A DNA stretch of 64,000 nt from JARFVT01 sp036677425 (lineage in GTDB: Bacteria > Pseudomonadota > Alphaproteobacteria > UBA8366 > Aestuariispiraceae). The notes below the pieces were generated by a model. That model made no database searches, was not told the DNA's origin, and worked only from the letters and a program-made list of their open reading frames with translations. Of this stretch, positions 1 through 9,539 are shown one piece after another. The translations under genes were made by a program, and so were the position numbers. Within the stretch, counting starts at the first letter, position 1. Each line of letters begins with the position of its first letter. The stretch spans positions 1,302,001 to 1,366,000 of the forward strand of contig JARFVT010000013.1 in assembly GCA_036677425.1 (NCBI GenBank), in the 5' to 3' direction.

Positions 1-162
1 ATAATCATTGGTCATTCGAATATATTCAACGATGAATAATAAAATTAACATAGCAGAGAATAATATAATTGCCATATTTTGATCTAAAAAATATATGGCA
101 ACGATCATCCAAAGTGAGCTTAAATGGAGTGTTTTACGAATGAGTTCATTTTTAATATCCAT
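1..162 (-). CDS. Partial lipid kinase-like membrane protein (dolichol kinase / DGK1-type)
   Basis: N-terminal 54 codons of a gene that runs off the left edge. It begins MDIKNELIRKTLHLSSLW and continues into a hydrophobic stretch. The 'ELxRKxxHLSS' start followed by membrane helices is the opening of the SEC59/DGK1/VTE5 family (polyprenol, diacylglycerol or phytol kinases, related to phosphatidate cytidylyltransferases). The ATG lies 8 bases after the eptA stop and has an AGGGAT-like ribosome site, so it is translated from the same message as eptA. I infer a role in recycling the diacylglycerol that EptA releases. Only the N-terminus is visible, so no catalytic residues can be checked. Confidence 0.6.
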   Translation of the reverse strand, partial: MDIKNELIRKTLHLSSLWMIVAIYFLDQNMAIILFSAMLILLFIVEYIRMTNDY

Positions 163-170
163 CCATATCC

Positions 171-1805
171 CTATTTAATACATTTGTTAAAAATATCTTT
201 TTCCGCATCATATACATTAGTTTCTATATCCAACAGCCCCAATAATATATGTGATAAATTATCATGGGAGAAGCCACCTTTTTCGGCTGTTTTAGTGATA
301 CAGCCAAAATCAATCCCTTTATTATCCATCATTTCATCAGAAAACCAAGCCATGAATGGTATTTTAAATTGTTCTTCTGGTGCAATAAAATATGGAAGAC
401 CATGCAAATATATACCATTTTCACCTAATGATTCACCATGATCTGACATATATATAATGCCAGTATTATAAATATCCTTATATTTATCAAGCTTGGCAAT
501 TATTTTAGCCATCACCAAATCCGTAAGCAGGATGCTGTTATCATATGAATTGACAATTTCTTCCCGCGTACAATTTTGCAAATCGCTTGTTTTACAATCA
601 GGTTGAAATTTTGCTAGTTCCCTTGGATAACGTTGCCAATAGCTAGGCCCATGGCTGCCTAATAAATGTAAATATATTACCCCATCTTTACCGTTGAGTG
701 ATTGGGCTTTATCATCAAATATATCTAAAAATATTCGATCATCACATAAGCCGCCATCACATTTTAATTCGTCAATTTTATCAATGGAATAAGATTCAAT
801 ATTATCACATAGACCTTTACATCCCGTATTATTATCCAGCCAAATTTGTTTATAACCAGCACGATTTATAATATCAACAATATTATCCTGACTATCAAAT
901 AGATCCCTAGAATAATTTGACCTATCCATCAGTGAAAACATACATGGTAATGATACGGCGGTTGCCGTGCCGCAAGAATTTACATCTTTAAAATAAAGCA
1001 TATTATCTATTTTACTAGTATATTGATTAGTTTCTCGATCATAACCATTCAATTGATAATTTTGCGCCCGTGCGGTTTCGCCAACAATAACAACCAATAA
1101 ATTCTTTTTACCATCCGCATTAATTACACGCTTTGCATCCATGCCAATATATTTATATGCTATATCTTCTTTAAAGAAATTATTTCTAAAATATTTAAAT
1201 ATGCTAGAAATATAATAAGTTGGGATAATATCCCGTCTTAAATATGAATTATTTCTAGCGATAGAGGCATAATCTTTATAGAAAAATAAAGCAATTGTAA
1301 AAATAATCGATGACGCGACGATTATCAAAATAACTTTACGCAATATTTCTGATAATATTGGTTTATATTCAATTTTTACAAATGCAATATAAATACTTGG
1401 CAAGATACCAGATAAAAATATCCAAATAATTAATTTTAAATTTAAATATGCAGTTGATTCTTTTGGCGTTGTTTCAAATATATTCAACATCATATCTTGG
1501 CTAAAAATAACACCAAAATTATATGCACCATAATTAACACATGCAGCGGTTATTAGCATAAAAATTAAAAATGGCTTTGTAATATATATAACAATGAATG
1601 GCATAAAAATTAGGGTGAATGCCGATAAAAAAAACAACGGCACGCTTGCCATGAATATTGGATTCAAATCATCAAATTGACCAAAAATAGCTAATGTTTT
1701 TTTGATAAGAGTAAAGTTCAAACCAAATAAAAAATAAATTGCCGTCAATATAGTTAATGAAATTGAATTTATAGATCGAATATATTGAAAAAAACTTTGA
1801 AACAT
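171..1805 (-). CDS. eptA: Lipid A phosphoethanolamine transferase, EptA family
   Basis: Inner-membrane enzyme of the sulfatase-like fold that moves phosphoethanolamine from phosphatidylethanolamine to lipid A (or another surface glycan), releasing diacylglycerol. About 544 residues: five predicted membrane helices in the first ~190 residues, then the periplasmic catalytic domain. Visible motifs are VIVGETARAQNYQLNGYDR (metal site), SCGTATAVSLPCMFS containing the nucleophilic Thr, and MSDHGESLGENGIYLHG (metal site). Several Cys residues fit the family's disulfides. I chose the ATG at 1805 rather than the in-frame TTG six bases upstream because GAGG lies seven bases before it. Family members can give polymyxin resistance; regulation is not visible. 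The partial lipid kinase-like gene follows directly. Confidence 0.9.
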   Translation of the reverse strand: MFQSFFQYIRSINSISLTILTAIYFLFGLNFTLIKKTLAIFGQFDDLNPIFMASVPLFFLSAFTLIFMPFIVIYITKPFLIFMLITAACVNYGAYNFGVIFSQDMMLNIFETTPKESTAYLNLKLIIWIFLSGILPSIYIAFVKIEYKPILSEILRKVILIIVASSIIFTIALFFYKDYASIARNNSYLRRDIIPTYYISSIFKYFRNNFFKEDIAYKYIGMDAKRVINADGKKNLLVVIVGETARAQNYQLNGYDRETNQYTSKIDNMLYFKDVNSCGTATAVSLPCMFSLMDRSNYSRDLFDSQDNIVDIINRAGYKQIWLDNNTGCKGLCDNIESYSIDKIDELKCDGGLCDDRIFLDIFDDKAQSLNGKDGVIYLHLLGSHGPSYWQRYPRELAKFQPDCKTSDLQNCTREEIVNSYDNSILLTDLVMAKIIAKLDKYKDIYNTGIIYMSDHGESLGENGIYLHGLPYFIAPEEQFKIPFMAWFSDEMMDNKGIDFGCITKTAEKGGFSHDNLSHILLGLLDIETNVYDAEKDIFNKCIK

Positions 1806-1852
1806 GTGCAAACCTCATCATTAAAATAATATTGGCTAATTATAATAAATAA

Positions 1853-1883
1853 TTATAAAACCACCAGAAAAACTAACTGGTGG
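1853..1883 (-). terminator. Rho-independent terminator of the atp operon
   Basis: Perfect 7-bp stem CCACCAG / CTGGTGG (1861-1867 and 1877-1883) with a 9-base loop. Read on the minus strand it is followed at once by TTTTATAATT. It lies 46 bases after the atpC stop, so it most likely ends the atpHAGDC message and separates it from eptA. Confidence 0.8.
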
Positions 1884-1928
1884 CTAATTATAATTAAAAT
1901 CTTTAATCTTTATATATTTATATATTTA

Positions 1929-2345
1929 TTAACTATAAGCTGGCTTTTCCACTGCTTCTAACTTTGCATTAGCAATAACAAGCGAAGCTTCAGCATTAAG
2001 ACGCGCATCATCAGATTCTGCAATTTTAATATCATCGGTAAAATCACTAATTTGCTGTTTAACCGCATCAATATCAATATCATCGATTACAACGGCTTCT
2101 TCTGCCAATATTGTACATCTAGTTTCAGTTATTTCCAAAAAACCGCCCGCGACAAATATGCGATCTTCAACCGATGATCCTTTGAACACAGATATTGTTC
2201 CAGGTCGAAGCGATGCAATTACTGGCGCATGACCAATTTGCACGCCTAAATCACCATCTTCTGCGGGAAGAATAGCCATCTCAATCTGTTTTGAAAAAAC
2301 AAGTTTTTCAGGTGAGACTAATTCAAATGCGACCATATCGCTCAT
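1929..2345 (-). CDS. atpC: ATP synthase F1 epsilon subunit
   Basis: Epsilon subunit of the F1 central stalk, linking gamma to the Fo ring and able to inhibit ATP hydrolysis. 138 residues, the usual length. The N-terminal beta-sandwich is recognisable (FELVSPEKLVFSKQIEMAILPAEDGDLGVQIGHAP), followed by a helical C-terminal region from about residue 88 rich in Ala/Asp/Glu. AAGGAG lies nine bases before the ATG. Last gene of atpHAGDC, 61 bases after atpD, and followed by a strong hairpin terminator. Confidence 0.97.
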   Translation of the reverse strand: MSDMVAFELVSPEKLVFSKQIEMAILPAEDGDLGVQIGHAPVIASLRPGTISVFKGSSVEDRIFVAGGFLEITETRCTILAEEAVVIDDIDIDAVKQQISDFTDDIKIAESDDARLNAEASLVIANAKLEAVEKPAYS

Positions 2346-2406
2346 ATGGCTAAACTCCTTATATTTTGCAAGATTATATGATTAAATATTGCAATAAACA
2401 TTGATA

Positions 2407-3822
2407 TTACGCAGCTTCCATTGCCATTTTCTTGGCTTTTTCCACGGCTTCTTCAATGCCACCAACCATATAGAAAGCGGCCTCTGGCAAATCATCATAA
2501 TCACCAGCAATAATACCAGCAAAACCCTTGATAGTATCTTCAAGTTGAACAAATTTACCAGGTGTACCAGTGAATACTTCGGCAACGTGAAATGGTTGCG
2601 ATAAGAAACGTTGAATTTTACGCGCCCGTGCCACGGTTTGTTTATCTTCTTCTGACAGTTCATCCATACCAAGAATAGCAATAATTTCTTGCAAGCCTTT
2701 ATATTGTTGTAATATTTGTTGTACCAAACGCGCCGTATTATAATGAAGTTCGCCAACAGTGCCAACTTCAAGAATACGCGAAGTTGAATCAAGTGGATCA
2801 ACAGCGGGGAAGATACCAAGTTCGGCAATCGAACGATTTAACACAGTTGTTGCGTCCAAATGAGCAAAGGTAGTTGCCGGTGCAGGATCGGTCAAATCAT
2901 CGGCAGGCACATAAACGGCTTGCACTGATGTGATCGATCCTTTTTTGGTTGATGTGATACGTTCTTGCATAGTACCCATATCTGTACCCAATGTTGGTTG
3001 ATAACCTACCGCTGAAGGCATACGACCAAGAAGTGCCGATACCTCAGAACCTGCTTGAGTAAAACGGAAAATATTATCAACGAAGAATAACACATCTTGG
3101 CCTTCTTCATCGCGGAAATATTCTGCCTGTGTCAAACCAGTCAAGGCAACACGTGCACGCGCACCAGGAGGCTCGTTCATTTGACCATAAACAAGCGAAC
3201 ATTTACTTTCACCATCAAGATTAATAACGCCAGATTCAATCATTTCATGGTATAAATCGTTACCTTCACGGGTACGTTCGCCAACACCAGCAAAAACCGA
3301 ATAACCGCCATGACCTTTGGCAATATTATTGATCAATTCCATAATTGTAACGGTTTTACCTACACCAGCACCACCAAAAAGACCAATTTTACCACCTTTT
3401 GGATATGGTGTTAAAAGATCAACAACCTTAATACCAGTTACCAATTGTTCGGTTTCGGTTGCTTGATCCACATATGCGGGGGCTTCGCGGTGAATTGGAA
3501 AATGTTTTTTAGCAACAATCGGGCCGCGTTCATCAACTGGTTCACCAATAACATTCATAATACGACCAAGCGTTTCTGGGCCAACTGGAACTATGATAGC
3601 GTCGCCAGTATCGCTTACCCCTTGCCCACGCACCAAACCTTCGGTCGCATCCATTGCAATGGTACGCACTGTGCTTTCGCCAAGATGTTGTGCAACTTCT
3701 AAAACTAATTTATTACCGTTATTATCAACGTTAAGGGCGTTAAGAATTGCGGGCAGCTCGCCTTCGAATTGAACGTCAACAACCGCGCCCAATATCTGAG
3801 TAATTTTACCTGTGTTAGCCAT
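2407..3822 (-). CDS. atpD: ATP synthase F1 beta subunit
   Basis: Catalytic subunit of F1-ATPase. 471 residues. Walker A is GGAGVGKTVTIMELI (around residue 150), followed by GVGERTREGNDLY with the catalytic Glu region, the Walker B stretch DVLFFVDNIFRFTQAG, and the DELSEEDK loop (DELSEED) near residue 390 that contacts gamma. It sits between atpG and atpC with 17- and 61-base spacers. Nothing is unusual. Confidence 0.98.
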   Translation of the reverse strand: MANTGKITQILGAVVDVQFEGELPAILNALNVDNNGNKLVLEVAQHLGESTVRTIAMDATEGLVRGQGVSDTGDAIIVPVGPETLGRIMNVIGEPVDERGPIVAKKHFPIHREAPAYVDQATETEQLVTGIKVVDLLTPYPKGGKIGLFGGAGVGKTVTIMELINNIAKGHGGYSVFAGVGERTREGNDLYHEMIESGVINLDGESKCSLVYGQMNEPPGARARVALTGLTQAEYFRDEEGQDVLFFVDNIFRFTQAGSEVSALLGRMPSAVGYQPTLGTDMGTMQERITSTKKGSITSVQAVYVPADDLTDPAPATTFAHLDATTVLNRSIAELGIFPAVDPLDSTSRILEVGTVGELHYNTARLVQQILQQYKGLQEIIAILGMDELSEEDKQTVARARKIQRFLSQPFHVAEVFTGTPGKFVQLEDTIKGFAGIIAGDYDDLPEAAFYMVGGIEEAVEKAKKMAMEAA

Positions 3823-3839
3823 AATTTTCTCCTATGGGC

Positions 3840-4727
3840 CTACAGTGCTTCCGCACCGGAGATGATTTCAATCAATTCGCTTGTAATTTGCGCCTGACGT
3901 GAACGGTTAAATGTAATTGTCAATTTATCTATCATATCGCCTGCGTTACGCGTGGCATTATCCATCGCGGTCATGCGGGATGCTTGTTCTGATGCAAAGC
4001 TTTCAAGCATCGCACGAAAAAGCTGAACCGATAAATTTTTCGGCAGTAATGCCGCAAGAATTGCTTCTTCTTCGGGTTCATATTCATATTGCGCATCCAA
4101 CGCCCCATTATCATTACCATCTTTATCGCTATCACTAGCGGCAAATGGTATTAATTGTAATGGCGTTGCTTCTTGCGTTAAGGCATTGACAAATTTATTG
4201 TAATATATTGTACAAACATCAAATTCACCCGCATTAAACATGGTTTTAATTTTATTAACAACCAATGTTGCACCAGTAAAAGATGGGGCTGGTTTTGAAA
4301 TTTCTTCAAAGCTTTCAATAATATTATCGCCAAACTCACGACGCAATAATGATACGCCTTTGCGGCCAATAATCAGGATTTTAACCTTGCAGCCTTTATC
4401 AAGTAATCCACGCATATGTTTTTGTGCTGCGCGCACTAAATTACCGTTAAAGCCACCGCAAAGGCCACGATCAGAGGTAACAATTACAAATAATTGAACA
4501 TCATCTTTGCCAGTGCCAGCCAATAATGCAGGGCCATTGCCATCTTGCGTACCAGCCGCCAATGAACCGAGCATACGCTCCATCCGTTCCGCATATGGCC
4601 GTGCTGCCTCAGCCGCATTAGTAGCCTTTCGTAGCTTAGCACCAGAGACCATCTTCATCGCAGAAGTTAGCCTTCTTGTGCCTTGCACGCTTGATATTTT
4701 ACTCTTAAGATCCTTAAGACTTGCCAT
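3840..4727 (-). CDS. atpG: ATP synthase F1 gamma subunit
   Basis: Rotor subunit. 295 residues, slightly longer than the E. coli form, as in many alphaproteobacteria. The N-terminal helix (MASLKDLKSKISSVQGTRRL TSAMKMVS) and the C-terminal helix (ASRMTAMDNATRNAGDMI) are both conserved; together they form the coiled-coil shaft. The middle carries an acidic insertion rich in Asp/Asn/Glu (about residues 195-220). 31 bases after atpA and 17 before atpD. Confidence 0.97.
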   Translation of the reverse strand: MASLKDLKSKISSVQGTRRLTSAMKMVSGAKLRKATNAAEAARPYAERMERMLGSLAAGTQDGNGPALLAGTGKDDVQLFVIVTSDRGLCGGFNGNLVRAAQKHMRGLLDKGCKVKILIIGRKGVSLLRREFGDNIIESFEEISKPAPSFTGATLVVNKIKTMFNAGEFDVCTIYYNKFVNALTQEATPLQLIPFAASDSDKDGNDNGALDAQYEYEPEEEAILAALLPKNLSVQLFRAMLESFASEQASRMTAMDNATRNAGDMIDKLTITFNRSRQAQITSELIEIISGAEAL

Positions 4728-4758
4728 TAGTATAAGTCCTTGTTTCCTAGTATAAGGT

Positions 4759-6288
4759 TTACACGAATGTTTTCAAGAATGATTCAAGAATAGCTTTGAC
4801 CGCTGTTTCTGAATCTTCGGAAAGTTCGCCACTATCATTGATGAGTTTCAATAAATCAGCATTCTCAGCCCGCGCTTGTTCTAACAATGCAGCTTCAAAT
4901 CGATTAACATCGGAAATATTAATGCCATCAAGATAACCTTTAGTACCAGCATATAAGCTAAGCACTTGTTCAGCCACTGATAATGGAGAATTTTGTGCTT
5001 GTTTTAACAATTCAGTCAAACGCGCACCACGGGCAAGAAGTTTCTGTGTCGATGCATCAAGATCAGATGCAAATTGCGAGAAAGCTTCCATTTCACGATA
5101 TTGTGCCAATTCAAGCTTAATAGAACCCGCAACTTTTTTCATAGCCTTTGTTTGTGCCGCAGAACCAACACGCGAGACCGATAAACCAACGTTAATCGCA
5201 GGGCGTATGCCTTTGTTAAACAAATCAGTTTCCAAGAAAATTTGACCATCAGTAATTGAAATCACATTGGTTGGAATAAACGCAGACACGTCATTACCTT
5301 GTGTTTCAATAATCGGCAATGCGGTCATTGAGCCAGAGCCATTATCTTCGTTTAATTTACAGGCACGTTCTAATAAACGACTATGAAGATAGAAAACATC
5401 GCCCGGATATGCTTCACGCCCTGGTGGACGACGTAGCAATAATGACATTTGACGATAGGCAACAGCCTGTTTTGACAAATCATCATAAATTATCAAAGCA
5501 TGCATACCGTTATCACGGAAATATTCGCCAATGGTTGCGCCTGTATATGGTGCCAAGAATTGTAATGGGGCAGGATCAGAAGCAGTCGCCGCAACAACGT
5601 TTGTATATTCCATTGCGCCATTATCTTCTAATGTTTTAACGATTTGCGCCACTGTTGAACGTTTTTGACCGATAGCAACATAAATGCAATGCATTCTTTT
5701 GCTTTCATCGCCTGAATCATTGATTGATTTTTGATTTAAAATCGCATCAATCGCAACGGTAGTTTTACCAGTTTGACGATCGCCAATGATATGTTCGCGT
5801 TGACCACGACCAACAGGCACTAATGAATCAAGAGCTTTAAGGCCAGTTTGCACGGGTTCATGCACTGATTTACGTGGGATAATGCCAGGGGCTTTAGTTT
5901 CTGCCAAGCGACGTTCAGTTGCATCAATCGGGCCTTTGCCATCAATTGGGTTACCAAGGCCATCAACAACACGACCAAGCAAGCCTTTACCCACAGGAAC
6001 ATCAACAATAGTACCCGTACGTTTGACGATATCGCCTTCTTTAATACTGCGATCTGAGCCAAAGATAACTACACCAACATTGTCAGCTTCTAAGTTAAGC
6101 GCCATGCCCTTAATACCACCAGGGAATTCGACCATTTCACCAGCTTGTACGTTGTCCAGACCATAAACACGAGCAATACCATCACCAACAGATATTGTTT
6201 GGCCGACTTCGGCAACATCGGCCTCAGAACCAAAATTGGCGATCTGTTCCTTAAGAATTGCGGATATTTCCGCGGCGCGGAGTTCCAT
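4759..6288 (-). CDS. atpA: ATP synthase F1 alpha subunit
   Basis: Non-catalytic nucleotide-binding subunit of F1. 509 residues. Shows the N-terminal MELRAAEISAILKEQI helix that binds delta, Walker A GDRQTGKTTVAIDAI (around residue 170), and the conserved SVSRVGSAAQTKAMKKVAG stretch carrying the arginine finger that completes the beta catalytic site. Only three bases separate it from atpH, which suggests translational coupling. Confidence 0.98.
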   Translation of the reverse strand: MELRAAEISAILKEQIANFGSEADVAEVGQTISVGDGIARVYGLDNVQAGEMVEFPGGIKGMALNLEADNVGVVIFGSDRSIKEGDIVKRTGTIVDVPVGKGLLGRVVDGLGNPIDGKGPIDATERRLAETKAPGIIPRKSVHEPVQTGLKALDSLVPVGRGQREHIIGDRQTGKTTVAIDAILNQKSINDSGDESKRMHCIYVAIGQKRSTVAQIVKTLEDNGAMEYTNVVAATASDPAPLQFLAPYTGATIGEYFRDNGMHALIIYDDLSKQAVAYRQMSLLLRRPPGREAYPGDVFYLHSRLLERACKLNEDNGSGSMTALPIIETQGNDVSAFIPTNVISITDGQIFLETDLFNKGIRPAINVGLSVSRVGSAAQTKAMKKVAGSIKLELAQYREMEAFSQFASDLDASTQKLLARGARLTELLKQAQNSPLSVAEQVLSLYAGTKGYLDGINISDVNRFEAALLEQARAENADLLKLINDSGELSEDSETAVKAILESFLKTFV

Positions 6289-6291
6289 ACC

Positions 6292-6846
6292 CTACGCTCC
6301 CTTCATTGCAAGCTTGAGTTTTTGCAGCTTTGTGATGACAGAGGAATCTACCATTTGGCTACCGAGTTGAACGATCATGCCGCCTATTAGATCTGGGTTT
6401 ATAGTTTGGTTAATAGTAATTTTACCATCAACCGCCGCATTTAAAGTTTTTTCAAGATTTTTAACTTGTGTTGCGGTTAATTTCTTAGCAGTTGTAACAA
6501 TGGCATTAACTTCACAACGTTTAGCTGACAATATATAAAGATAAGTCATTATCATTTCCGATAAAGCAAACAAACGACGTTTTGCTGCGACATGACCGAT
6601 AAATTTCTTTGTAAGCGCATCGACACCCATTTTATTAATGATGGCACCAATGGCCCTGCCTTGTTCTTCACGCTTTAAAACCGGGCTGCGTAACAGCAGG
6701 CTAACATCAGCGCTTTGTTCAAGCAAAGATTCGATTTGACGAAGATCATTCGCCACAGCGTCGAGGAGCTTTTGTTCCTCCGCCAGTTGAAAAAGCGCAG
6801 TCGCGTAACGACCCGCTATTGCATTTACACTACCTGAGGCTGCCAC
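6292..6846 (-). CDS. atpH: ATP synthase F1 delta subunit
   Basis: Peripheral-stalk subunit that ties the top of F1 to the Fo b subunits. 184 residues. Signature features are the N-terminal IAGRYATALFQLAEE helix and the C-terminal DPDLIGG-like segment (NPDLIGGMIVQLGSQMVDSSV). First gene of atpHAGDC. As in many alphaproteobacteria, the Fo genes (atpB, atpE, atpF) are not next to it. The promoter should lie in the AT-rich 340 bases upstream. Confidence 0.97.
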   Translation of the reverse strand: MAASGSVNAIAGRYATALFQLAEEQKLLDAVANDLRQIESLLEQSADVSLLLRSPVLKREEQGRAIGAIINKMGVDALTKKFIGHVAAKRRLFALSEMIMTYLYILSAKRCEVNAIVTTAKKLTATQVKNLEKTLNAAVDGKITINQTINPDLIGGMIVQLGSQMVDSSVITKLQKLKLAMKGA

Positions 6847-7092
6847 AGTGGAGAGACCCCTCTTTTAAATATAAGGTTAATAATATTTTAACAAGTAAGG
6901 CAGGATTTAGCAGAACAATAAGCCACTTGCAATATCTTGGCGGTATAATTATTGATTTAATTATAGTTTTTGAATTAAAAAAATCTAATAAATGATAGTT
7001 TTTTAATATATTATATAATAAAAACAAGCAACTAAGGATTAGTAATAAAATATCAAATATTTTATCAAAATATTGCCATTTGATTAAATATT

Positions 7093-7144
7093 ATCAACTA
7101 ACCCCTAAGTTAATATTTATCAACTAACCCCTAAGTTAATATTT
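7093..7144. repeat. Two perfect tandem 26-bp repeats upstream of the atp operon
   Basis: ATCAACTAACCCCTAAGTTA followed by ATATTT occurs twice head to tail (7093-7118 and 7119-7144), and a third ATCAA follows. The units lie in the 340-base gap (6847-7186) between the end of priA and atpH; both flanking genes run leftwards, so the gap must hold the atp promoter. The rest of the gap is very AT-rich and holds no supported gene. The repeat may be an operator pair or a neutral duplication; I cannot assign a binding protein. Confidence 0.75.
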
Positions 7145-7186
7145 ATCAAATAGATAAAATATAACTAAAATACGCAATTATTGCTG

Positions 7187-9448
7187 TTACATAAAACTAT
7201 ATGGATCAATATCTATGGTTATTTTTATGGCTGATGGCCTGTCGATTAAACCTAACCAATGTTTAATTATTTTCTGTATACTTAATTTCTTATGACATAT
7301 TAACAAGAATCGCTTGCGGTGTTTGCCGCGCAACATAGCCAATGGCGCATCAACTGGCCCCATTATGTTAATGTCTTTACCATATGGGGCAAATTGCGCC
7401 ATCTTTTGTGCAATATCATCGACTTGTTGCTGATTCTTGCCCGATATAATCACCCCTGCCCAATGTTTAAACGGTGATGCACCAGTTGTTTGACGCTGCG
7501 CTATTTCACCATTGATAAAGCCATCACGATCGGAACGCAACAAAGCATCAATTACCGCAGTTTCAGGGTTAGCCGTTTGAATATAACATTTCCCTTTAAA
7601 TTCTGCCCTCCCCGCACGCCCTGATACTTGGTGCAAAAGCTGGAATGTGCGCTCCCCTGCTCGCAAATCACCACCCATCAAACCAAGGTCGGCATCAATA
7701 ACACCAACCAAAGTCAACATGGGAAAATGATAACCCTTGGCAATTATTTGCGTGCCAATGATAAGATTTATTTCCTGTGCCATTACCCTATTTATAAAAT
7801 CTTCTGCGCTACGCGGGGTATTTATGGTTTCCGATGTGATTATTTCCATTTTTGCAGTAGGAAATAGCGATAATGCCTCTTCGGCTAGCCTTTCAACACC
7901 GGGGCCACAAGCATGCAAACTATCTACCTCCTCACATTGCGGGCATTTATCTGGCATTTTTTGATTATAACCGCAATGATGACATTCAAGACGGGGATTA
8001 TGATTATGATTATTGCGATGCTCCACCAGCCATGCGGTGCAATTTGGGCATTTAATGCGAAAACCACAATTACGGCATAATGTTAATGGGGCATAACCAC
8101 GGCGATTTAAAAATAATAATACCTGCTCGCCCGCAGCCAATGTTTCTGTTACCGCATTTTCTAATGTTGGGCTGATCCATCTTTGCCTCGGGGGACGATC
8201 TTGCCTTAGGTCAATAATTTTAACTACGGGCAAGCTTGCATTTCCATGGCGATTCTTTAAATGCAAATGCTGATAACGGTTATTTTTAACATTAACCATG
8301 GTTTCAAGCGACGGCGTTGCCGATACTAATATTAATGGGCATTGGCAAATTTGCGCTCGCACCACCGCCATATCGCGGGCATTATATATAACGCCCTCTT
8401 CCTGCTTAAATGCCTGATCATGTTCTTCATCAATAATTATCAGACCAAGATTTGGAAATGGTAAATGCAAAGCCGACCTTGCCCCGACCAACACGGATAT
8501 TGCGCCAGAATTAACCGCCCGCCATGTATCGCGCCGCTTTGCCATTGTCATATCCGAATGCCATAATGCTGGCTCAGTTGCAAATCTTTGCTTAAATCGC
8601 GATAACCATTGCGATGATAATGATATTTCTGGCAATAATATCACCGCCTGCTTACCCGATTTTAGACATTGTTTTATGGCCTCAAAATATACTTCTGTTT
8701 TACCAGAACCAGTTACCCCATCGAGCAGCTTTACCGAAAACTGATTATTTTTAACTGCCGCATTTAATCCAGCAGCCGCTTTATCTTGTTCAGGTGATAA
8801 TATTGGCGGAAAGATTGTTAACGATGGCTGTGGGAAATCAATGGTTATATCCTTTGCATGAATATTTAAAACACCAACATCGGCCAATCCCTTAACCACC
8901 GAAACCGATATACCAGCAAATTTTGCAATATCAGCCGCCGTCATTAATGGCTTGTCTTTAATAAAGTTAATCGCCAACTGCCGTGATTTAGTCATTTTAA
9001 AATTTATTGGTGGATTAACGGCAAGCACATATAAATTTTGCGTTTTTACTGGTTCAAATACTTGTTTAACGCTCATCGCCATTTTTAAAACCGCGCCAAG
9101 CGAAGCCATATTATATTCTGCCAACCAATTTATAAATTTTATATTTTCAAGCGGTAATGGCGGCATATCAAAGCATTGTTGAATGTTTTTTATCCGTTTA
9201 ATGTCATATTTTTTACCAGTTTTATTATCGACACTATAATCACTACGCCCCCAAATAACACCAACAATTTTGCGATTCCCCAATGGCACGACGACAAAAT
9301 CGCCAATATTAACCGCAATATCAGGCGGCAAATTATAATCATAACAACCAGATAACGGCAGCGGCAATAGCACTTTAAATAAATTTTCTTTAATTAACTC
9401 TTCTTTTTTTATAAAAAAATCGCTATTTGACGATTGAATGCTCGACAT
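7187..9448 (-). CDS. priA: Primosomal protein N' (replication restart helicase PriA)
   Basis: Superfamily 2 DNA helicase that reloads the replisome at stalled forks. 753 residues. Order: N-terminal 3'-DNA-end-binding domain (about 1-115), winged helix, helicase lobe 1 with Walker A LDGVTGSGKTEVYFEA (around residue 243) and DEEH box (IIIDEEHDQAFKQEE), the eight-Cys zinc region (CRNCGF, CPNC, CHHCGY, CPQC), helicase lobe 2 with QVSGRAGRAEFKGK, and the C-terminal domain. Length and motifs are complete. Its stop lies 340 bases before atpH. The start is supported by GAAGATAA upstream of the ATG. Read divergently from fsa, with 91 bases between. Confidence 0.97.
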   Translation of the reverse strand: MSSIQSSNSDFFIKKEELIKENLFKVLLPLPLSGCYDYNLPPDIAVNIGDFVVVPLGNRKIVGVIWGRSDYSVDNKTGKKYDIKRIKNIQQCFDMPPLPLENIKFINWLAEYNMASLGAVLKMAMSVKQVFEPVKTQNLYVLAVNPPINFKMTKSRQLAINFIKDKPLMTAADIAKFAGISVSVVKGLADVGVLNIHAKDITIDFPQPSLTIFPPILSPEQDKAAAGLNAAVKNNQFSVKLLDGVTGSGKTEVYFEAIKQCLKSGKQAVILLPEISLSSQWLSRFKQRFATEPALWHSDMTMAKRRDTWRAVNSGAISVLVGARSALHLPFPNLGLIIIDEEHDQAFKQEEGVIYNARDMAVVRAQICQCPLILVSATPSLETMVNVKNNRYQHLHLKNRHGNASLPVVKIIDLRQDRPPRQRWISPTLENAVTETLAAGEQVLLFLNRRGYAPLTLCRNCGFRIKCPNCTAWLVEHRNNHNHNPRLECHHCGYNQKMPDKCPQCEEVDSLHACGPGVERLAEEALSLFPTAKMEIITSETINTPRSAEDFINRVMAQEINLIIGTQIIAKGYHFPMLTLVGVIDADLGLMGGDLRAGERTFQLLHQVSGRAGRAEFKGKCYIQTANPETAVIDALLRSDRDGFINGEIAQRQTTGASPFKHWAGVIISGKNQQQVDDIAQKMAQFAPYGKDINIMGPVDAPLAMLRGKHRKRFLLICHKKLSIQKIIKHWLGLIDRPSAIKITIDIDPYSFM

Positions 9449-9539
9449 TATTTATCTTCTATTGCAAATTGATATTAATATGAATTTATAATATATAAAT
9501 GATAACCTAATTTTAACATCCATGAAATGATATTTACAG

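Noticed and set aside
2382..2828. 148-codon frame inside atpD
   Set aside because: Shadow of atpD in another phase; no homology.
7091..7150. TTATCAACT motifs as DnaA boxes / an origin
   Set aside because: They differ from TTATNCACA at key positions and belong to a tandem duplication; no other origin features are present.
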